From the NCBI RefSeq assembly GCF_021735925.1, contig NZ_WMEA01000001.1, forward strand, positions 2,634,001 through 2,698,000: a stretch of DNA of 64,000 bases, written 5' to 3'. Source of the stretch: Loktanella sp. M215 (GTDB lineage Bacteria; Pseudomonadota; Alphaproteobacteria; Rhodobacterales; Rhodobacteraceae). Shown in pieces: positions 19,191 through 28,116 of this stretch. Every line of letters starts with the position of its first letter. Within the stretch, counting starts at the first letter, position 1. The position numbers and the translations under genes were made by a program. The notes beneath the pieces were generated by a model, which was not told where the DNA came from, did no database searches, and worked only from the letters and a program-made list of their open reading frames with translations.

Positions 19191-20323
19191 AGGTTTTCGT
19201 GATTGCGGGCGAGCCGTCCGGTGATGCCTTGGGCGGGGCCGTGATGGCGGGCCTACACGACGTGGCGCCGGGCGTCACCTTCGACGGTGTCGGCGGGCCG
19301 CTGATGCAGGCGCAGGGACTGGTCAGCCGCTTTCCGATGGACGAACTCAGCGTCATGGGGCTGGCAGAGGTGCTGCCGAAATACCGCGCCCTGAAACGCC
19401 GCATTGCCGAAATGGCAGAGGCCGTGATCGCCACCAGACCCGACGTCCTGCTGACCATCGACAGCCCCGATTTCTGCCTGCGGGTGGCCAAGCTGGTCAA
19501 GGCGCAGTCCGACATCCGCACGATCCACTACGTGGCCCCCACCGTCTGGGCCTGGCGTCCGGGCCGCGCGGCCAAGATGGCGCGCCACATCGACCATGTT
19601 CTGGCCCTTTTCCCGTTCGAGCCGCCGCTGATGCAGGCCGCCGGCATGACCTGCGACTTCGTGGGCCACCCGGTCGTCGCACACCCCATCGCGACCGACG
19701 CCGAGGCTGCCGCCTTCCGTGCGGATCACGCCTTGGGCGCCGGGCCCGTCGTGCTGGCCTTACCGGGGTCGCGCCGGGGCGAGGTCTCTCGCCTCGCCGA
19801 TCGTTTTGGCGGCGCCCTGCGCCTGTTGCAGCAGACCAGTCCCGGGCTGCGCGTCGTGGTGCCCAGCGCGGGTCCGGTCGCGGACATGGTGCGCCAGGTC
19901 ACGCAGGATTGGCCGGGCCAGCCGGTCCTGATCGCACCGGGTGATGCAGCGGCCAAACGGGCTGCGTTCCGCGCGGCGGATGTCGCACTTGCCGCGTCTG
20001 GGACCGTCTCTCTCGAACTCGCGGCGGCGGGCACGCCGATGGTGATCGCCTATGACATGAACTGGCTGTCGCGCCAGATCATCGGACAGATGCTGCTGGT
20101 CGATACGGTCACGCTGGTCAATCTGGTGTCCGACACCCGCACCGTGCCCGAGTTCATCGGCGCCGACTGCACATCGTCCCGCATCGCGGACGGGTTACGC
20201 GCCGTTCTGGCCGACCCGCAGGCGCAGCAGGCGGCGATGGCGCTGACGATGGACCGTCTGGGGCGGGGCGGGGATGCGCCGGGGCTGCGCGCGGCCCGGT
20301 CGGTGCTGGCGCACAGCGGCTGA
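19187..20323 (+). CDS. lpxB: Lipid-A-disaccharide synthase
   Basis: Glycosyltransferase (GT19) that joins lipid X and UDP-diacylglucosamine into the lipid A disaccharide, at the inner membrane. The product has 378 residues, with VFVIAGEPSGDALGG at the N-terminus, DSPDFCLRVAK, HYVAPTVWAWRPGRA and LPGSRRGE. ATG 19187 overlaps the lpxI stop in ATGA and has GAAGGGGG in front. It is the last gene of the cluster; a strong terminator follows. Confidence 0.97.
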   Translation: MKVFVIAGEPSGDALGGAVMAGLHDVAPGVTFDGVGGPLMQAQGLVSRFPMDELSVMGLAEVLPKYRALKRRIAEMAEAVIATRPDVLLTIDSPDFCLRVAKLVKAQSDIRTIHYVAPTVWAWRPGRAAKMARHIDHVLALFPFEPPLMQAAGMTCDFVGHPVVAHPIATDAEAAAFRADHALGAGPVVLALPGSRRGEVSRLADRFGGALRLLQQTSPGLRVVVPSAGPVADMVRQVTQDWPGQPVLIAPGDAAAKRAAFRAADVALAASGTVSLELAAAGTPMVIAYDMNWLSRQIIGQMLLVDTVTLVNLVSDTRTVPEFIGADCTSSRIADGLRAVLADPQAQQAAMALTMDRLGRGGDAPGLRAARSVLAHSG

Positions 20324-20347
20324 CCGCGCTGTCATGACGTGGAACGC

Positions 20348-20378
20348 AAAAAGCCCCGGCCGGAACCGGGGCTTTGCG
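20348..20378. terminator. Bidirectional rho-independent terminator
   Basis: A stem of 10 pairs (20350-20359 with 20366-20375) has a GC core, a 6-base loop, and A-rich and T-rich flanks. It ends the lpxB transcript on the plus strand and the porin transcript on the minus strand. Confidence 0.85.
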
Positions 20379-20394
20379 CTGCATGTCGCAGGGA

Positions 20395-21630
20395 TTAGAA
20401 GCGGTAGCCGACCGAGACACCCACCGCCACGGCGTCGTTGTCCGCGAAAAAGGTGTTAGTCGTGCTCGTGTCGTCGTTACCCTCCCCGAACTTGATGTAC
20501 TCGACACCGCCGGTGATCTTGAAGGCATCCTTAGTGTAAGTGCCGCCGATCCCGAAAGACGTTGATCCGTCCGTCGGCGCCAACCGGGACAGGTCGTCGC
20601 CGTTGCCAGGCTCGTAGGTGACGCGCACGAATCCCGAAATAGCGTCGTTGAACTTTCGACCAACGCCAAGACGGTAGGTCGTGCTGTCGCTGTCGATCCC
20701 CGTCACATCCTGCCCACTCGTGAGATCGACGTAACCGGCAGGGCGCACGTGCCAGTCAGACCATGTCGCATGGCGGATCGACCCGAAGACCAGCGTATCC
20801 TTGGCCACGCCCGACTGGAAATCGAGCGTGTAAACGTCCGGCATCGAGATCGAGGTGGTGGAACGGGGTAGATCGGCGCCGCCGAATGTCTCGGTTGTAC
20901 CGAATTTGTGTGTGTAGCCTGTTTCATAGGTCAAGGCGACACGCAGGGCAATTTCGGGACGCTCGTACGCCGCGCCGATGATATAGCTGGTCTGGCGATC
21001 CTTTTCCGCATGGGCGGTATATGTGAATCGTCCCGTCAGCGCGCTTGCGGGGTCGAGAATGGCCTGCGCCTGTGCGCCAAGTTGCTGCGCCTGCGCCAGA
21101 TCGCCGGCCTGCTGTGCGGCCGCGGCTGCGGTGGCAGCCGCTTTTGCGGTCGATGCGCCAAGCAACTGGCTCGGGATTACGATATTGGCTTCCGATTCGA
21201 TACTGCGGACGCCGCCGTAAACGCTGATCGCGGGCGTGACCTTATATTTCATCACGATGGTCTGGCCGTTCGAATCCCACTCGGCCGACAATCCGCGATA
21301 AAAGCCCTGAGGATAGTTCGCGTCGGCCCCAAACGGTTGATTGAAAAACAGGCCCAAGGCCAGCCGCGGTGTAAGGTCGTATTTGAGCGAGCCCGACAAC
21401 GTGCTGAAGTCTTTCGACATCACCCCGGTCGAACCGTTTCCGCCGAATGTGGCGTAGGGTTCCTGATAGTTGCCAGAGACGCTCGGCTTGACCGCCGCGT
21501 AGGACAGTTCGACGTAATTGCCCTGCTCGAACAGGATGCCGTAGTTTGTCAGGTTGCGGTCGATACCGGCCGCCTGCGCCGCCGTCGTGCCCAACAAGAA
21601 TGCTGCCGTAATCTTCATCATCTGCTTCAT
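20395..21630 (-). CDS. FadL/TodX-like outer membrane transport protein
   Basis: Probable outer-membrane beta-barrel for uptake of hydrophobic compounds. The product has 411 residues, with a signal peptide (cut near AQA-AGI), many amphipathic strands and a terminal GYRF, so it ends in Phe as barrels do. The early text ATFGGNGSTGVMSKDFSTLSG resembles the N-terminal region of the FadL family. Residues about 160-195 are an Ala/Gln-rich helical insert with no barrel character. ATG 21630 has GGAG-like purines upstream; the open frame extends to 21681 without conservation. The substrate is unknown. Confidence 0.75.
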   Translation of the reverse strand: MKQMMKITAAFLLGTTAAQAAGIDRNLTNYGILFEQGNYVELSYAAVKPSVSGNYQEPYATFGGNGSTGVMSKDFSTLSGSLKYDLTPRLALGLFFNQPFGADANYPQGFYRGLSAEWDSNGQTIVMKYKVTPAISVYGGVRSIESEANIVIPSQLLGASTAKAAATAAAAAQQAGDLAQAQQLGAQAQAILDPASALTGRFTYTAHAEKDRQTSYIIGAAYERPEIALRVALTYETGYTHKFGTTETFGGADLPRSTTSISMPDVYTLDFQSGVAKDTLVFGSIRHATWSDWHVRPAGYVDLTSGQDVTGIDSDSTTYRLGVGRKFNDAISGFVRVTYEPGNGDDLSRLAPTDGSTSFGIGGTYTKDAFKITGGVEYIKFGEGNDDTSTTNTFFADNDAVAVGVSVGYRF

Positions 21631-21760
21631 GTCTCCGTCCCCGCCATGAAAATGTTTCCTCGTGGCTGAACCTTTAGACACAGATATGAACCGTCAATTG
21701 ACGACGCAGCGTCAAAATGGAAGGCGGGCAAAATCTGTGACCAGTTTGCACGACACGCCC

Positions 21761-22624
21761 TCAGGCGCGGGCGGTCTGGCCGCGCGTGATGTTCAGATAG
21801 TTGCCGGCAAAGATCAGTGCGGCGCCCAGCAGGATCCACGGATCGATGACCTCGGCGTAGACCAGCGCGCCGACGATCGCGATGGTCGGCAGGCGCACGA
21901 AGTCGATGGGCATGACCACCGATGCGGGCGCCAGCGACAGGGCGGTTGTCAGGCAGAAGTGCGCAAACAGGCCCGCACAGCCGATCAGCACCAGCCAGGG
22001 CAGGGTGATGGCATTCGGCAGGGCGATGTCGCCGTCGTAACCGGCGCAGACCAGACCAAAGACCGCCTGCATCGTCGTCAGGTAGAACAGGATGCAGGTG
22101 ATCGTCTGCGTCCGCGTCAGCTTGCGCGTAAAGATCGCGGAGAAGGCAAATCCGATGGCGCAGAGTGCTGCCGCGATCAGGCCGGGCGACAGCGGTGCGC
22201 TGCCGGGGCGTGTGACGACCAGCACGCCGATGAACCCGATCAGCGCCGCGATGCTGCCGACCCGCGTCAGACGCTCTCCCAGCAGCAGCGGCGACATCAG
22301 CAGCACCCAGATCGGAGAGGTGAATTCCAGCGCGAAGACCTGCGCGAGCGGGATCGCCGTAATCGCAAAGAACCACAGGTTCTGACCCGTGAAATGCGCC
22401 GCGTTGCGGACAGCATGCAGCCCGAGCTGTTGGCGGTTGATCTGCCGCCATGTCCCCGACAGCCCCGCCACCGTGCACACGATGACGATACCCATCAGGC
22501 TGCGATACAACATGATTTCAAAGGTATCGAGGGCGAAGCTTACCTGCCGCCCGGCAATGGCCATGGAGGTGAACGACACGATCGCGCCGATCATCCACAG
22601 ACAGGCGCGCAGGGTGGTGCTCAT
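21761..22624 (-). CDS. EamA/DMT-family transporter
   Basis: Inner-membrane drug/metabolite transporter of 287 residues with ten predicted helices arranged as two EamA repeats of five (about 5-140 and 150-285). The second repeat contains ALSLAPASVVMPIDFVRLP, typical of these proteins near helix 8. Its start is 22 bases after the guaA stop on the same strand, so the two are probably cotranscribed. The substrate cannot be inferred; purine export would fit the neighbour but is speculation. Confidence 0.85.
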   Translation of the reverse strand: MSTTLRACLWMIGAIVSFTSMAIAGRQVSFALDTFEIMLYRSLMGIVIVCTVAGLSGTWRQINRQQLGLHAVRNAAHFTGQNLWFFAITAIPLAQVFALEFTSPIWVLLMSPLLLGERLTRVGSIAALIGFIGVLVVTRPGSAPLSPGLIAAALCAIGFAFSAIFTRKLTRTQTITCILFYLTTMQAVFGLVCAGYDGDIALPNAITLPWLVLIGCAGLFAHFCLTTALSLAPASVVMPIDFVRLPTIAIVGALVYAEVIDPWILLGAALIFAGNYLNITRGQTARA

Positions 22625-22646
22625 GCGGCAGGGCCGCCCGTAGGGA

Positions 22647-24206
22647 TCATTCCCATTCGATGGTGCCCGGCGGCTTGCTGGTGATGTCATAGGTCACCCG
22701 GTTGATGCCCTCGACCTCGTTGATGATCCGCGTCGCGGTTTCGCCCAGAAAATCATGGCTGAACGGATAGTAATCCGCCGTCATCCCGTCGACAGAGGTC
22801 ACGGCCCGCAGCGCACAGGCGAAATCATAGGTCCGCCCGTCGCCCATGACACCCACCGTCCGCACCGGCAGAATCGCCACGAAGGCCTGCCAGATGTCGT
22901 CATACAGACCATGCCGCCGGATCTGGTCGATGAAGACCGCATCCGCCTTGCGCAGGATCTCCAGCTTCTCGCGGGTGATCTCTCCGGGACAGCGAATCGC
23001 AAGGCCGGGGCCGGGGAAGGGGTGGCGCCCGATAAAGCTCGGCGGCAGGCCCAGTTCGACGCCCAGGGCGCGCACCTCGTCCTTGAACAACTCGCGCAGC
23101 GGCTCGACCAGCTTCAGGCCCATCTTCTCGGGCAGGCCACCGACGTTGTGGTGGCTCTTGATGGTGACGCTCGGCCCGCCGGAAAAGCTGACCGATTCGA
23201 TGACGTCGGGATAAAGCGTCCCCTGCGCCAGAAATTCCGCCCCCTCGATGTCGTTGGCGTATTTCTGAAAGACGTCGATGAACAGACCACCGATGATCTT
23301 GCGCTTGGTTTCGGGGTCGCTGACACCTTCCAGCTTGCCAAGAAACAGCTCGGTCTCGTCGGCGTGGATCAGGTTCAGGTTATAATTGTCGCGGAACATC
23401 TTCACGACCTGCTCCGCCTCGCCCAGACGCAGCAGCCCGTGGTCCACGAAGACGCAGGTCAGCTGATCGCCGATCGCCTCGTGCAGCAGGACGGCGGTGA
23501 CGGAACTGTCGACGCCGCCGGACAGGGCGCAGATGACCTTCTTGTCGCCAACCTGTGCGCGAATCGCGGCAATCGCCTGCTCGCGGTAGGCATCCATCGT
23601 CCAGTCGCCGGTGAACCCCGCCATGCGCACGAAGTTTTCGTAAAGCTTCGCGCCATTGGGCGTGTGATGCACCTCCGGATGGAACTGCACCGCATAGAAC
23701 TGGCGGGACGTATCGGCGGTGATCGCAAAGGGCGCGTTGGGCGATGTGCCGTACACCTCGAAACCCGGCGCGATTTCAGAGACATGGTCGCCGTGGCTCA
23801 TCCAGACCTGTTCGCGGTCGGTCAGGAACCAGCCGTCCAGCAGGTCGAGTTGCCCTTCGGGTTTGACGAAGGCGCGACCGAATTCCTTGGTGCCATGGCC
23901 GCCCACGACCTTGCCGCCCAGTTGCGTCATCATCGTCTGCTGGCCGTAACAGATGCCTAGCACCGGCACGCCCATCGTGAACACGGCGTCGGCCGCACGG
24001 GGCGATCCGTCGCGCGTCACGCTGTCCGGCCCGCCCGACAGGATGATCGCGCGTGGCGCAAACTCCGCCAGAAACGCGTCGGTCACGTTCTGGTAGGGGT
24101 GAATTTCGCAATAGACGTTCAGTTCCCGCAGGCGGCGCGCGATCAGCTGCGTCACCTGTGACCCGAAGTCGACGATCAGAAGGCGTTGGTGGTCTGTGAT
24201 ATCCAT
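22647..24206 (-). CDS. guaA: GMP synthase (glutamine-hydrolysing)
   Basis: Converts XMP to GMP using glutamine and ATP. The product has 519 residues: a class I amidotransferase domain (about 1-200, nucleophile Cys in [18 protein letters not shown]), an ATP pyrophosphatase domain with the P-loop [10 protein letters not shown], and a dimerisation domain ending GTIEWE. The start is ATG 24206 ([17 protein letters not shown]); upstream in-frame codons are not conserved. It is divergent from the mttB homologue, with 130 bp between. Confidence 0.98.
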   Translation of the reverse strand: MDITDHQRLLIVDFGSQVTQLIARRLRELNVYCEIHPYQNVTDAFLAEFAPRAIILSGGPDSVTRDGSPRAADAVFTMGVPVLGICYGQQTMMTQLGGKVVGGHGTKEFGRAFVKPEGQLDLLDGWFLTDREQVWMSHGDHVSEIAPGFEVYGTSPNAPFAITADTSRQFYAVQFHPEVHHTPNGAKLYENFVRMAGFTGDWTMDAYREQAIAAIRAQVGDKKVICALSGGVDSSVTAVLLHEAIGDQLTCVFVDHGLLRLGEAEQVVKMFRDNYNLNLIHADETELFLGKLEGVSDPETKRKIIGGLFIDVFQKYANDIEGAEFLAQGTLYPDVIESVSFSGGPSVTIKSHHNVGGLPEKMGLKLVEPLRELFKDEVRALGVELGLPPSFIGRHPFPGPGLAIRCPGEITREKLEILRKADAVFIDQIRRHGLYDDIWQAFVAILPVRTVGVMGDGRTYDFACALRAVTSVDGMTADYYPFSHDFLGETATRIINEVEGINRVTYDITSKPPGTIEWE

Positions 24207-24241
24207 GGCGCTGGAATAAGTCGGAAACCGCACCGCTGCAA

Positions 24242-24283
24242 TGTCGCTTTCGCGTGTCAGATGGCGTTTGTCGCTTCTCTGAC
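24242..24283. promoter_or_regulatory. Repeat-containing candidate operator between guaA and the mttB homologue
   Basis: TGTCGCTT occurs twice in direct orientation (24242-24249 and 24269-24276). GTCAGA (24256-24261) and TCTGAC (24278-24283) form an inverted repeat with a 16-base gap. The position, upstream of both divergent genes, suits a regulator site, but no regulator can be named. Confidence 0.3.
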
Positions 24284-24336
24284 CCGGACGCAGTCGCGTA
24301 TCAGGGGCGGAAAGATCAGCGGGAAAGGTGCGCGAT

Positions 24337-25884
24337 ATGACCGAGGCAGCAACAGCAGGACGCCGGGCACGCGGTGGCGGCGGGGCCGCACGGCGCGCCG
24401 AACGCACGGCCGTCAGCGTCGAAACCGCGAAATACATCGAACGCAACGTGCCCAACTACGAAGTGCTGACGGAAGAGGCGCTCGACGTGATCGAGCGCAA
24501 CGCCGAAACCGTGCTGGCTGAAATCGGCGTGAACTTCGTCGACAATCCCGCCGCCCTGCAACGCTGGCGGGATGCAGGGGCAGAGATCGAGGGCGAGCGC
24601 GTCCGCATCCCCCGTGGCCTCGCGCGCAAGCTCTGCAGCACAGCCCCTGCCACGTTTACCCAGCACGCCCGCAACCCGGACCGCAACGTGGTGATCGGCG
24701 GCAAGAACCTCGTTCTCGCGCCGGTCTACGGCCCGCCCTTCGTGCGCGATGCGACTGGTGGCCGCCGCTATGCCACGATGGCGGATTTCGAAAAATTCGT
24801 GAAGCTGGGCTACATGTCCAAGTGGCTGCACCACTCCGGCGGCACGGTCTGCGAACCCACGGACATCCCCGTCAACAAGCGTCACCTCGACATGCTGCTC
24901 GCGCATATGGTGCTGTCGGACAAGCCCTTCATGGGGTCGGTGACCGAACCCAGCCGCGCCAAGGATTCGGTCGAGATGTGCGAGATCCTGTTCGGCACCG
25001 ACTTCGTTCGCGACAACACGGTCATGACCTCTCTCATCAACATCAACAGCCCGCTCACGTTCGATTCGATCATGATGGGCGCGCTGGAAATCTTTGCGGA
25101 ACACAATCAGGCCAGCATCATCAGCCCCTTCATCGTCGGCGGCGCGATGGCGCCCGTGTCGGTCGCGGGCACGTTGACGCAGGTGCTGGCCGAGGTGCTG
25201 GCGGGCGTCGCCTACAGCCAGCTGGTGCGCCCCGGCGCCCCGGTAATCTTTGGCGCCTTCGTCACGTCCATCGATATGAACTCCGGCGCGCCCACCTTCG
25301 GCACGCCAGAGGCGTCGCACATCACTTACGGGGCAGGGCAACTGGCCCGGCGTCTGGGGCTGCCCTATCGCAGCGCCGGATCGTTCTGCGGATCGAAACT
25401 GCCAGACGCGCAAGCGGCCTATGAAACCTCGAACAGCCTGCAGATGGGCCTGCTCTCTGGCGTCAATTTCATGCTGCACGCCTGCGGCTGGCTCGAAGGC
25501 GGCCTTGTCGCCAGTTTCGAGAAATTCGTCATGGACGCCGACCAGTTGGGCACGTTGCACCACTTCGCCCGCGGCGTGGACCTTAGTGAGAACGGTCAGG
25601 CGATGGATGCCATTGCAGAGGTCGGCCCTGGTGGCCACTACCTCGGCTGTGCCCACACCCAGGCGAACTTCAAACAGGCGTTCTGGCGGTCGGACCTGTT
25701 CGATTACAAACCGTTCGAGACCTGGGACGAGGAAGGCGCACGCGACACGCAGGCGCTGGCCACGATCCGGGTGAAGAAGATGATCGACACCTACATCCAG
25801 CCCCCCCTCGATCCCGAGATCGAGGCGCGGCTGCGCGCCTACGTGGCCGACAAGAAGGCGTCGATGTCCGACAGCTTCATGTGA
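24337..25884 (+). CDS. Trimethylamine methyltransferase (MttB) family protein, non-pyrrolysine
   Basis: Member of the MttB superfamily of 515 residues. Known members demethylate quaternary amines such as glycine betaine and pass the methyl group to a corrinoid protein. Motifs include [15 protein letters not shown] near the N-terminus, [18 protein letters not shown], and [20 protein letters not shown] near the C-terminus. There is no in-frame TAG, so it is not a pyrrolysine enzyme and trimethylamine is an unlikely substrate. ATG 24337 has GGAAAGG nine bases upstream; a GTG at 24328 is the alternative. No corrinoid protein or reactivase gene is adjacent. The last 8 bases overlap the convergent DUF6477 gene. 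Confidence 0.88.
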   Translation: MTEAATAGRRARGGGGAARRAERTAVSVETAKYIERNVPNYEVLTEEALDVIERNAETVLAEIGVNFVDNPAALQRWRDAGAEIEGERVRIPRGLARKLCSTAPATFTQHARNPDRNVVIGGKNLVLAPVYGPPFVRDATGGRRYATMADFEKFVKLGYMSKWLHHSGGTVCEPTDIPVNKRHLDMLLAHMVLSDKPFMGSVTEPSRAKDSVEMCEILFGTDFVRDNTVMTSLININSPLTFDSIMMGALEIFAEHNQASIISPFIVGGAMAPVSVAGTLTQVLAEVLAGVAYSQLVRPGAPVIFGAFVTSIDMNSGAPTFGTPEASHITYGAGQLARRLGLPYRSAGSFCGSKLPDAQAAYETSNSLQMGLLSGVNFMLHACGWLEGGLVASFEKFVMDADQLGTLHHFARGVDLSENGQAMDAIAEVGPGGHYLGCAHTQANFKQAFWRSDLFDYKPFETWDEEGARDTQALATIRVKKMIDTYIQPPLDPEIEARLRAYVADKKASMSDSFM

Positions 25885-26179
25885 TGTCGCGGGGGCGCGT
25901 GACGGCTTCGAAGTCACGCGCCTCTGCCATGACCGCCGTCAGCAGGTCGATATGCCGCATGAGGCAATAGGCCGTGGCACGCTCTTGGCGTGCGCTGTTC
26001 TCCACGCTTTCGGCCTCCAGCAGGGCGATCAGGACCGGGCCATGCGCCGTGGTCCCTAGGCCCGGCACCAGACGCGACAGATCCCGCGTGCGGCGATAGT
26101 CGTCCAGCCCGAACCGTGCCGCCCGCACCAGCAGGCCCGGCCGCTTCAACTGTCTGATCCGCGATTGAATATCCTGCAT
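25877..26179 (-). CDS. DUF6477 family protein
   Basis: Small soluble protein of 100 residues, rich in Arg and Ala and mostly helical, starting MQDIQSRIRQLKRPGLLVRAA. This RPxLLVRAARFGLxDYRR pattern is, from memory, that of DUF6477, a family of unknown function confined to Rhodobacteraceae and relatives. AGGAG lies 7 bases before ATG 26179. It is divergent from the DUF6456 regulator gene, sharing an AT-rich regulatory region of 249 bp. Confidence 0.7.
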   Translation of the reverse strand: MQDIQSRIRQLKRPGLLVRAARFGLDDYRRTRDLSRLVPGLGTTAHGPVLIALLEAESVENSARQERATAYCLMRHIDLLTAVMAEARDFEAVTRPRDIT

Positions 26180-26261
26180 GTCCCGTCTCCTGGCTTGGGT
26201 GATTCCATGTCTCAGGGGTTGGTTTTTACACAACCTTGACGGGTGTTGCGTTCGTCCAAAA

Positions 26262-26269
26262 TCTTAAGA
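26262..26269. promoter_or_regulatory. Palindrome TCTTAAGA in the DUF6477/DUF6456 divergent promoter region
   Basis: A perfect 8-bp palindrome whose half TCTTAA recurs at 26339-26344 (inverted) and 26351-26356. It lies about 85 bp upstream of the DUF6477 start. It could be an operator of the nearby helix-turn-helix protein. Confidence 0.3.
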
Positions 26270-26327
26270 ACGGTCACTATCCCATTGATTAAGCATTTTT
26301 TGGAAGAGTGTTACCAAGACACTAACG

Positions 26328-26342
26328 TTAACCCTCAATTAA
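26328..26342. promoter_or_regulatory. CtrA-type box TTAA-N7-TTAA
   Basis: An exact match to the alphaproteobacterial CtrA consensus (TTAA, seven bases, TTAA), about 87 bp upstream of the DUF6456 start at 26429. It sits in an AT-rich stretch unlike the surrounding DNA. CtrA is the cell-cycle/motility/gene-transfer response regulator in this order. Chance occurrence in AT-rich DNA is possible. Confidence 0.5.
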
Positions 26343-26356
26343 GAATACACTCTTAA
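26339..26356. promoter_or_regulatory. Inverted repeat TTAAGA-N6-TCTTAA overlapping the CtrA-type box
   Basis: Perfect 6-bp arms around ATACAC. The left arm shares its TTAA with the right half of the CtrA-type box, so two proteins could compete here. A third arm copy is at 26262. Confidence 0.35.
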
Positions 26357-26428
26357 GTTGTTCGTTCTGTGCTAGTCTTTGCAAGATGGCACCGGGCATG
26401 CGGATGGGGACCAGAGAGGCTGGCCAGA

Positions 26429-27508
26429 ATGACGATGATGCAGCATATTCCCACACCGGACATCCCCGGCTGGGTCCCCGACCACATCCGCCACTATCTT
26501 GCACATACGGTCGGCGGCACGTCGATCCGGGCGCTGGCCCGCCAGTGCGACGTCCATCCCTCGACCATCATGCGTCAGGTGCGGGCCTGCGAAATGCGGC
26601 GCGACGATCCGTTGATCGATGCCGCGCTGCGCGCCCTCACACCGGTCTCAGTCTCTCAACCTTCAACAGAAAGCCGTGCCATGTCTCACGCCGCTCCTGC
26701 CCGCCATGCCACCAGTGGCGTTCCTGTCACGCAAGGGCGGCTGGATCGCGAAGCGCTGCACATCCTGCGCCGGCTGTGCGAACCGGGGGCGGTGATGGCG
26801 GTGGCCCGCGACATGGATTCGGCTGTCATCGTGCGCGAGGATCCCGCCGGCGGCACCCTGCGCACCGCGGTCGTCGAGGCCGACATCGCGCAGGCGATGG
26901 CGCTGCAGAACTGGGTGTCCTGCGCCGACCCGGACGCCCGGATCGCGCGGTACCACATCACCGGCCAGGGTCGCACGGCGCTGCGTCAACTGACCGCAGC
27001 GGATGAAAATCGCGCGGGCGGCTTTTCTGACGGGTCCGGCGACACGACCGAGGGCTCGGCCTTCGGCAACGTGCTGACGGCCCGGTTCATCGCCGCCGAG
27101 ACGCCGCTGATGGGCCTGTCCCGGCGCCGCGACCGCGACGGCAAGCCGTTCCTGTCCAAGGATCTGGTCAAGGCAGGCGAACGCCTGCGCGAGGATTTCG
27201 TCCTGTCGCGCCCCGGGCCCGACGCCGCCGACGACTGGCGCGATGCCCTGACACGGCCCGGCGCCGGCACCTCTCATCCCGGCGTGCAGGCCGCCCGGGC
27301 CCGCGTGCTCGCCGCCCTCGACGATCTGGGGCCGGGTCTGCAGGACGCCGTCCTGCGGTGCTGCTGCCTGCTCGAAGGGTTGGAAACGACAGAGCAGCGC
27401 ATGGGCTGGTCCGCCCGGTCCGGCAAGATCGTGCTGCGCATCTCTCTCCAGCGTCTGATGCGCCACTACGAGGAGGCAACGGGCAAGTTCGGCCCCCGCA
27501 TCGGGTGA
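26429..27508 (+). CDS. Helix-turn-helix protein with DUF6456 domain
   Basis: Probable DNA-binding regulator of 359 residues. The N-terminal helix-turn-helix spans about 25-60 (GGTSIRALARQCDVHPSTIMRQV; key residues ALARQCDVHPSTIMR). A middle section follows, and the C-terminal domain has SRRRDRDGKPFLSKDLVKAG and then RLREDF, which I associate with DUF6456, found in Rhodobacteraceae. ATG 26429 is preferred over ATG 26435 or GTG/ATG further up because the purine run AGAGAGG lies upstream. The AT-rich upstream region holds a CtrA-type box and repeated TCTTAA arms, suggesting cell-cycle control and possibly autoregulation. Function is not established. Confidence 0.7.
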   Translation: MTMMQHIPTPDIPGWVPDHIRHYLAHTVGGTSIRALARQCDVHPSTIMRQVRACEMRRDDPLIDAALRALTPVSVSQPSTESRAMSHAAPARHATSGVPVTQGRLDREALHILRRLCEPGAVMAVARDMDSAVIVREDPAGGTLRTAVVEADIAQAMALQNWVSCADPDARIARYHITGQGRTALRQLTAADENRAGGFSDGSGDTTEGSAFGNVLTARFIAAETPLMGLSRRRDRDGKPFLSKDLVKAGERLREDFVLSRPGPDAADDWRDALTRPGAGTSHPGVQAARARVLAALDDLGPGLQDAVLRCCCLLEGLETTEQRMGWSARSGKIVLRISLQRLMRHYEEATGKFGPRIG

Positions 27509-27510
27509 CC

Positions 27511-27984
27511 TCAATAGGGCGCGCAGTGTCCGGTGGCGTCGTCAAAATTTGCGTCGGTCGCGGCAAGGTTGCCCTTGATGATGCGGATGGGGATGTAAGG
27601 GGGCTGATCCTGTATCGACGAGCTGACCTGCGACACGGCGTAGCAGCCCGCAAAAATAGCCTGCGTCCCGTCAGTCCGGGTGGCCCGGATCACGACAGGC
27701 AGCATGGTATAGGTCGTGCCTGCCGCGCCTTCGGTTTGCGGGGGGCCAAGGTGCAGATCGACGTGGTCGGTATCCGCGTAGCCCGCCTTGAATGGCTCGT
27801 AATCGCCGACCCTGCCGCTGGCAAAATAGCTGTAAGCGCGCAGGTATTCGTGCCGGTTGATCGCATTGTACAGCGATTTGACCACCGCCGCGGGCGTCGA
27901 CCGGTCATCCTGAAAGACCGCCTGCTGCGCCGGCGCGGCGGACGCGGTCAAGATCAGGCTCGTTATCAGGATAAGACGCTTCAT
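27511..27984 (-). CDS. Secreted hypothetical protein, 157 residues
   Basis: Signal peptide of about 20 residues (MKRLILITSLILTASAAPA then QQA). The mature domain of about 135 residues begins STPAAVVKSLYNAINRHEYLRAYSYF, resembling the start of NTF2-like or DUF4864-type folds. It has two cysteines (FAGCYAV and GHCAPY) that could form a disulfide in the periplasm. No motif gives a function. It ends 2 bases from the convergent DUF6456 gene and diverges from lipA. Confidence 0.7.
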   Translation of the reverse strand: MKRLILITSLILTASAAPAQQAVFQDDRSTPAAVVKSLYNAINRHEYLRAYSYFASGRVGDYEPFKAGYADTDHVDLHLGPPQTEGAAGTTYTMLPVVIRATRTDGTQAIFAGCYAVSQVSSSIQDQPPYIPIRIIKGNLAATDANFDDATGHCAPY

Positions 27985-28116
27985 GTGATGCTCTGCCTCC
28001 AGGGGGTCGCGTGGCACAATGCCCGGCCTGCATGACCGGTTCCCGGCCGTGGCAATGGACTTTCGGCGCGTTCATGGCTAGATGACAGGGCATCACAGCC
28101 AAAAGGCACGCCCGTC

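Noticed and set aside
24337..25884. Pyrrolysine-containing trimethylamine methyltransferase
   Set aside because: The frame has no internal TAG, so the protein is the non-pyrrolysine type.
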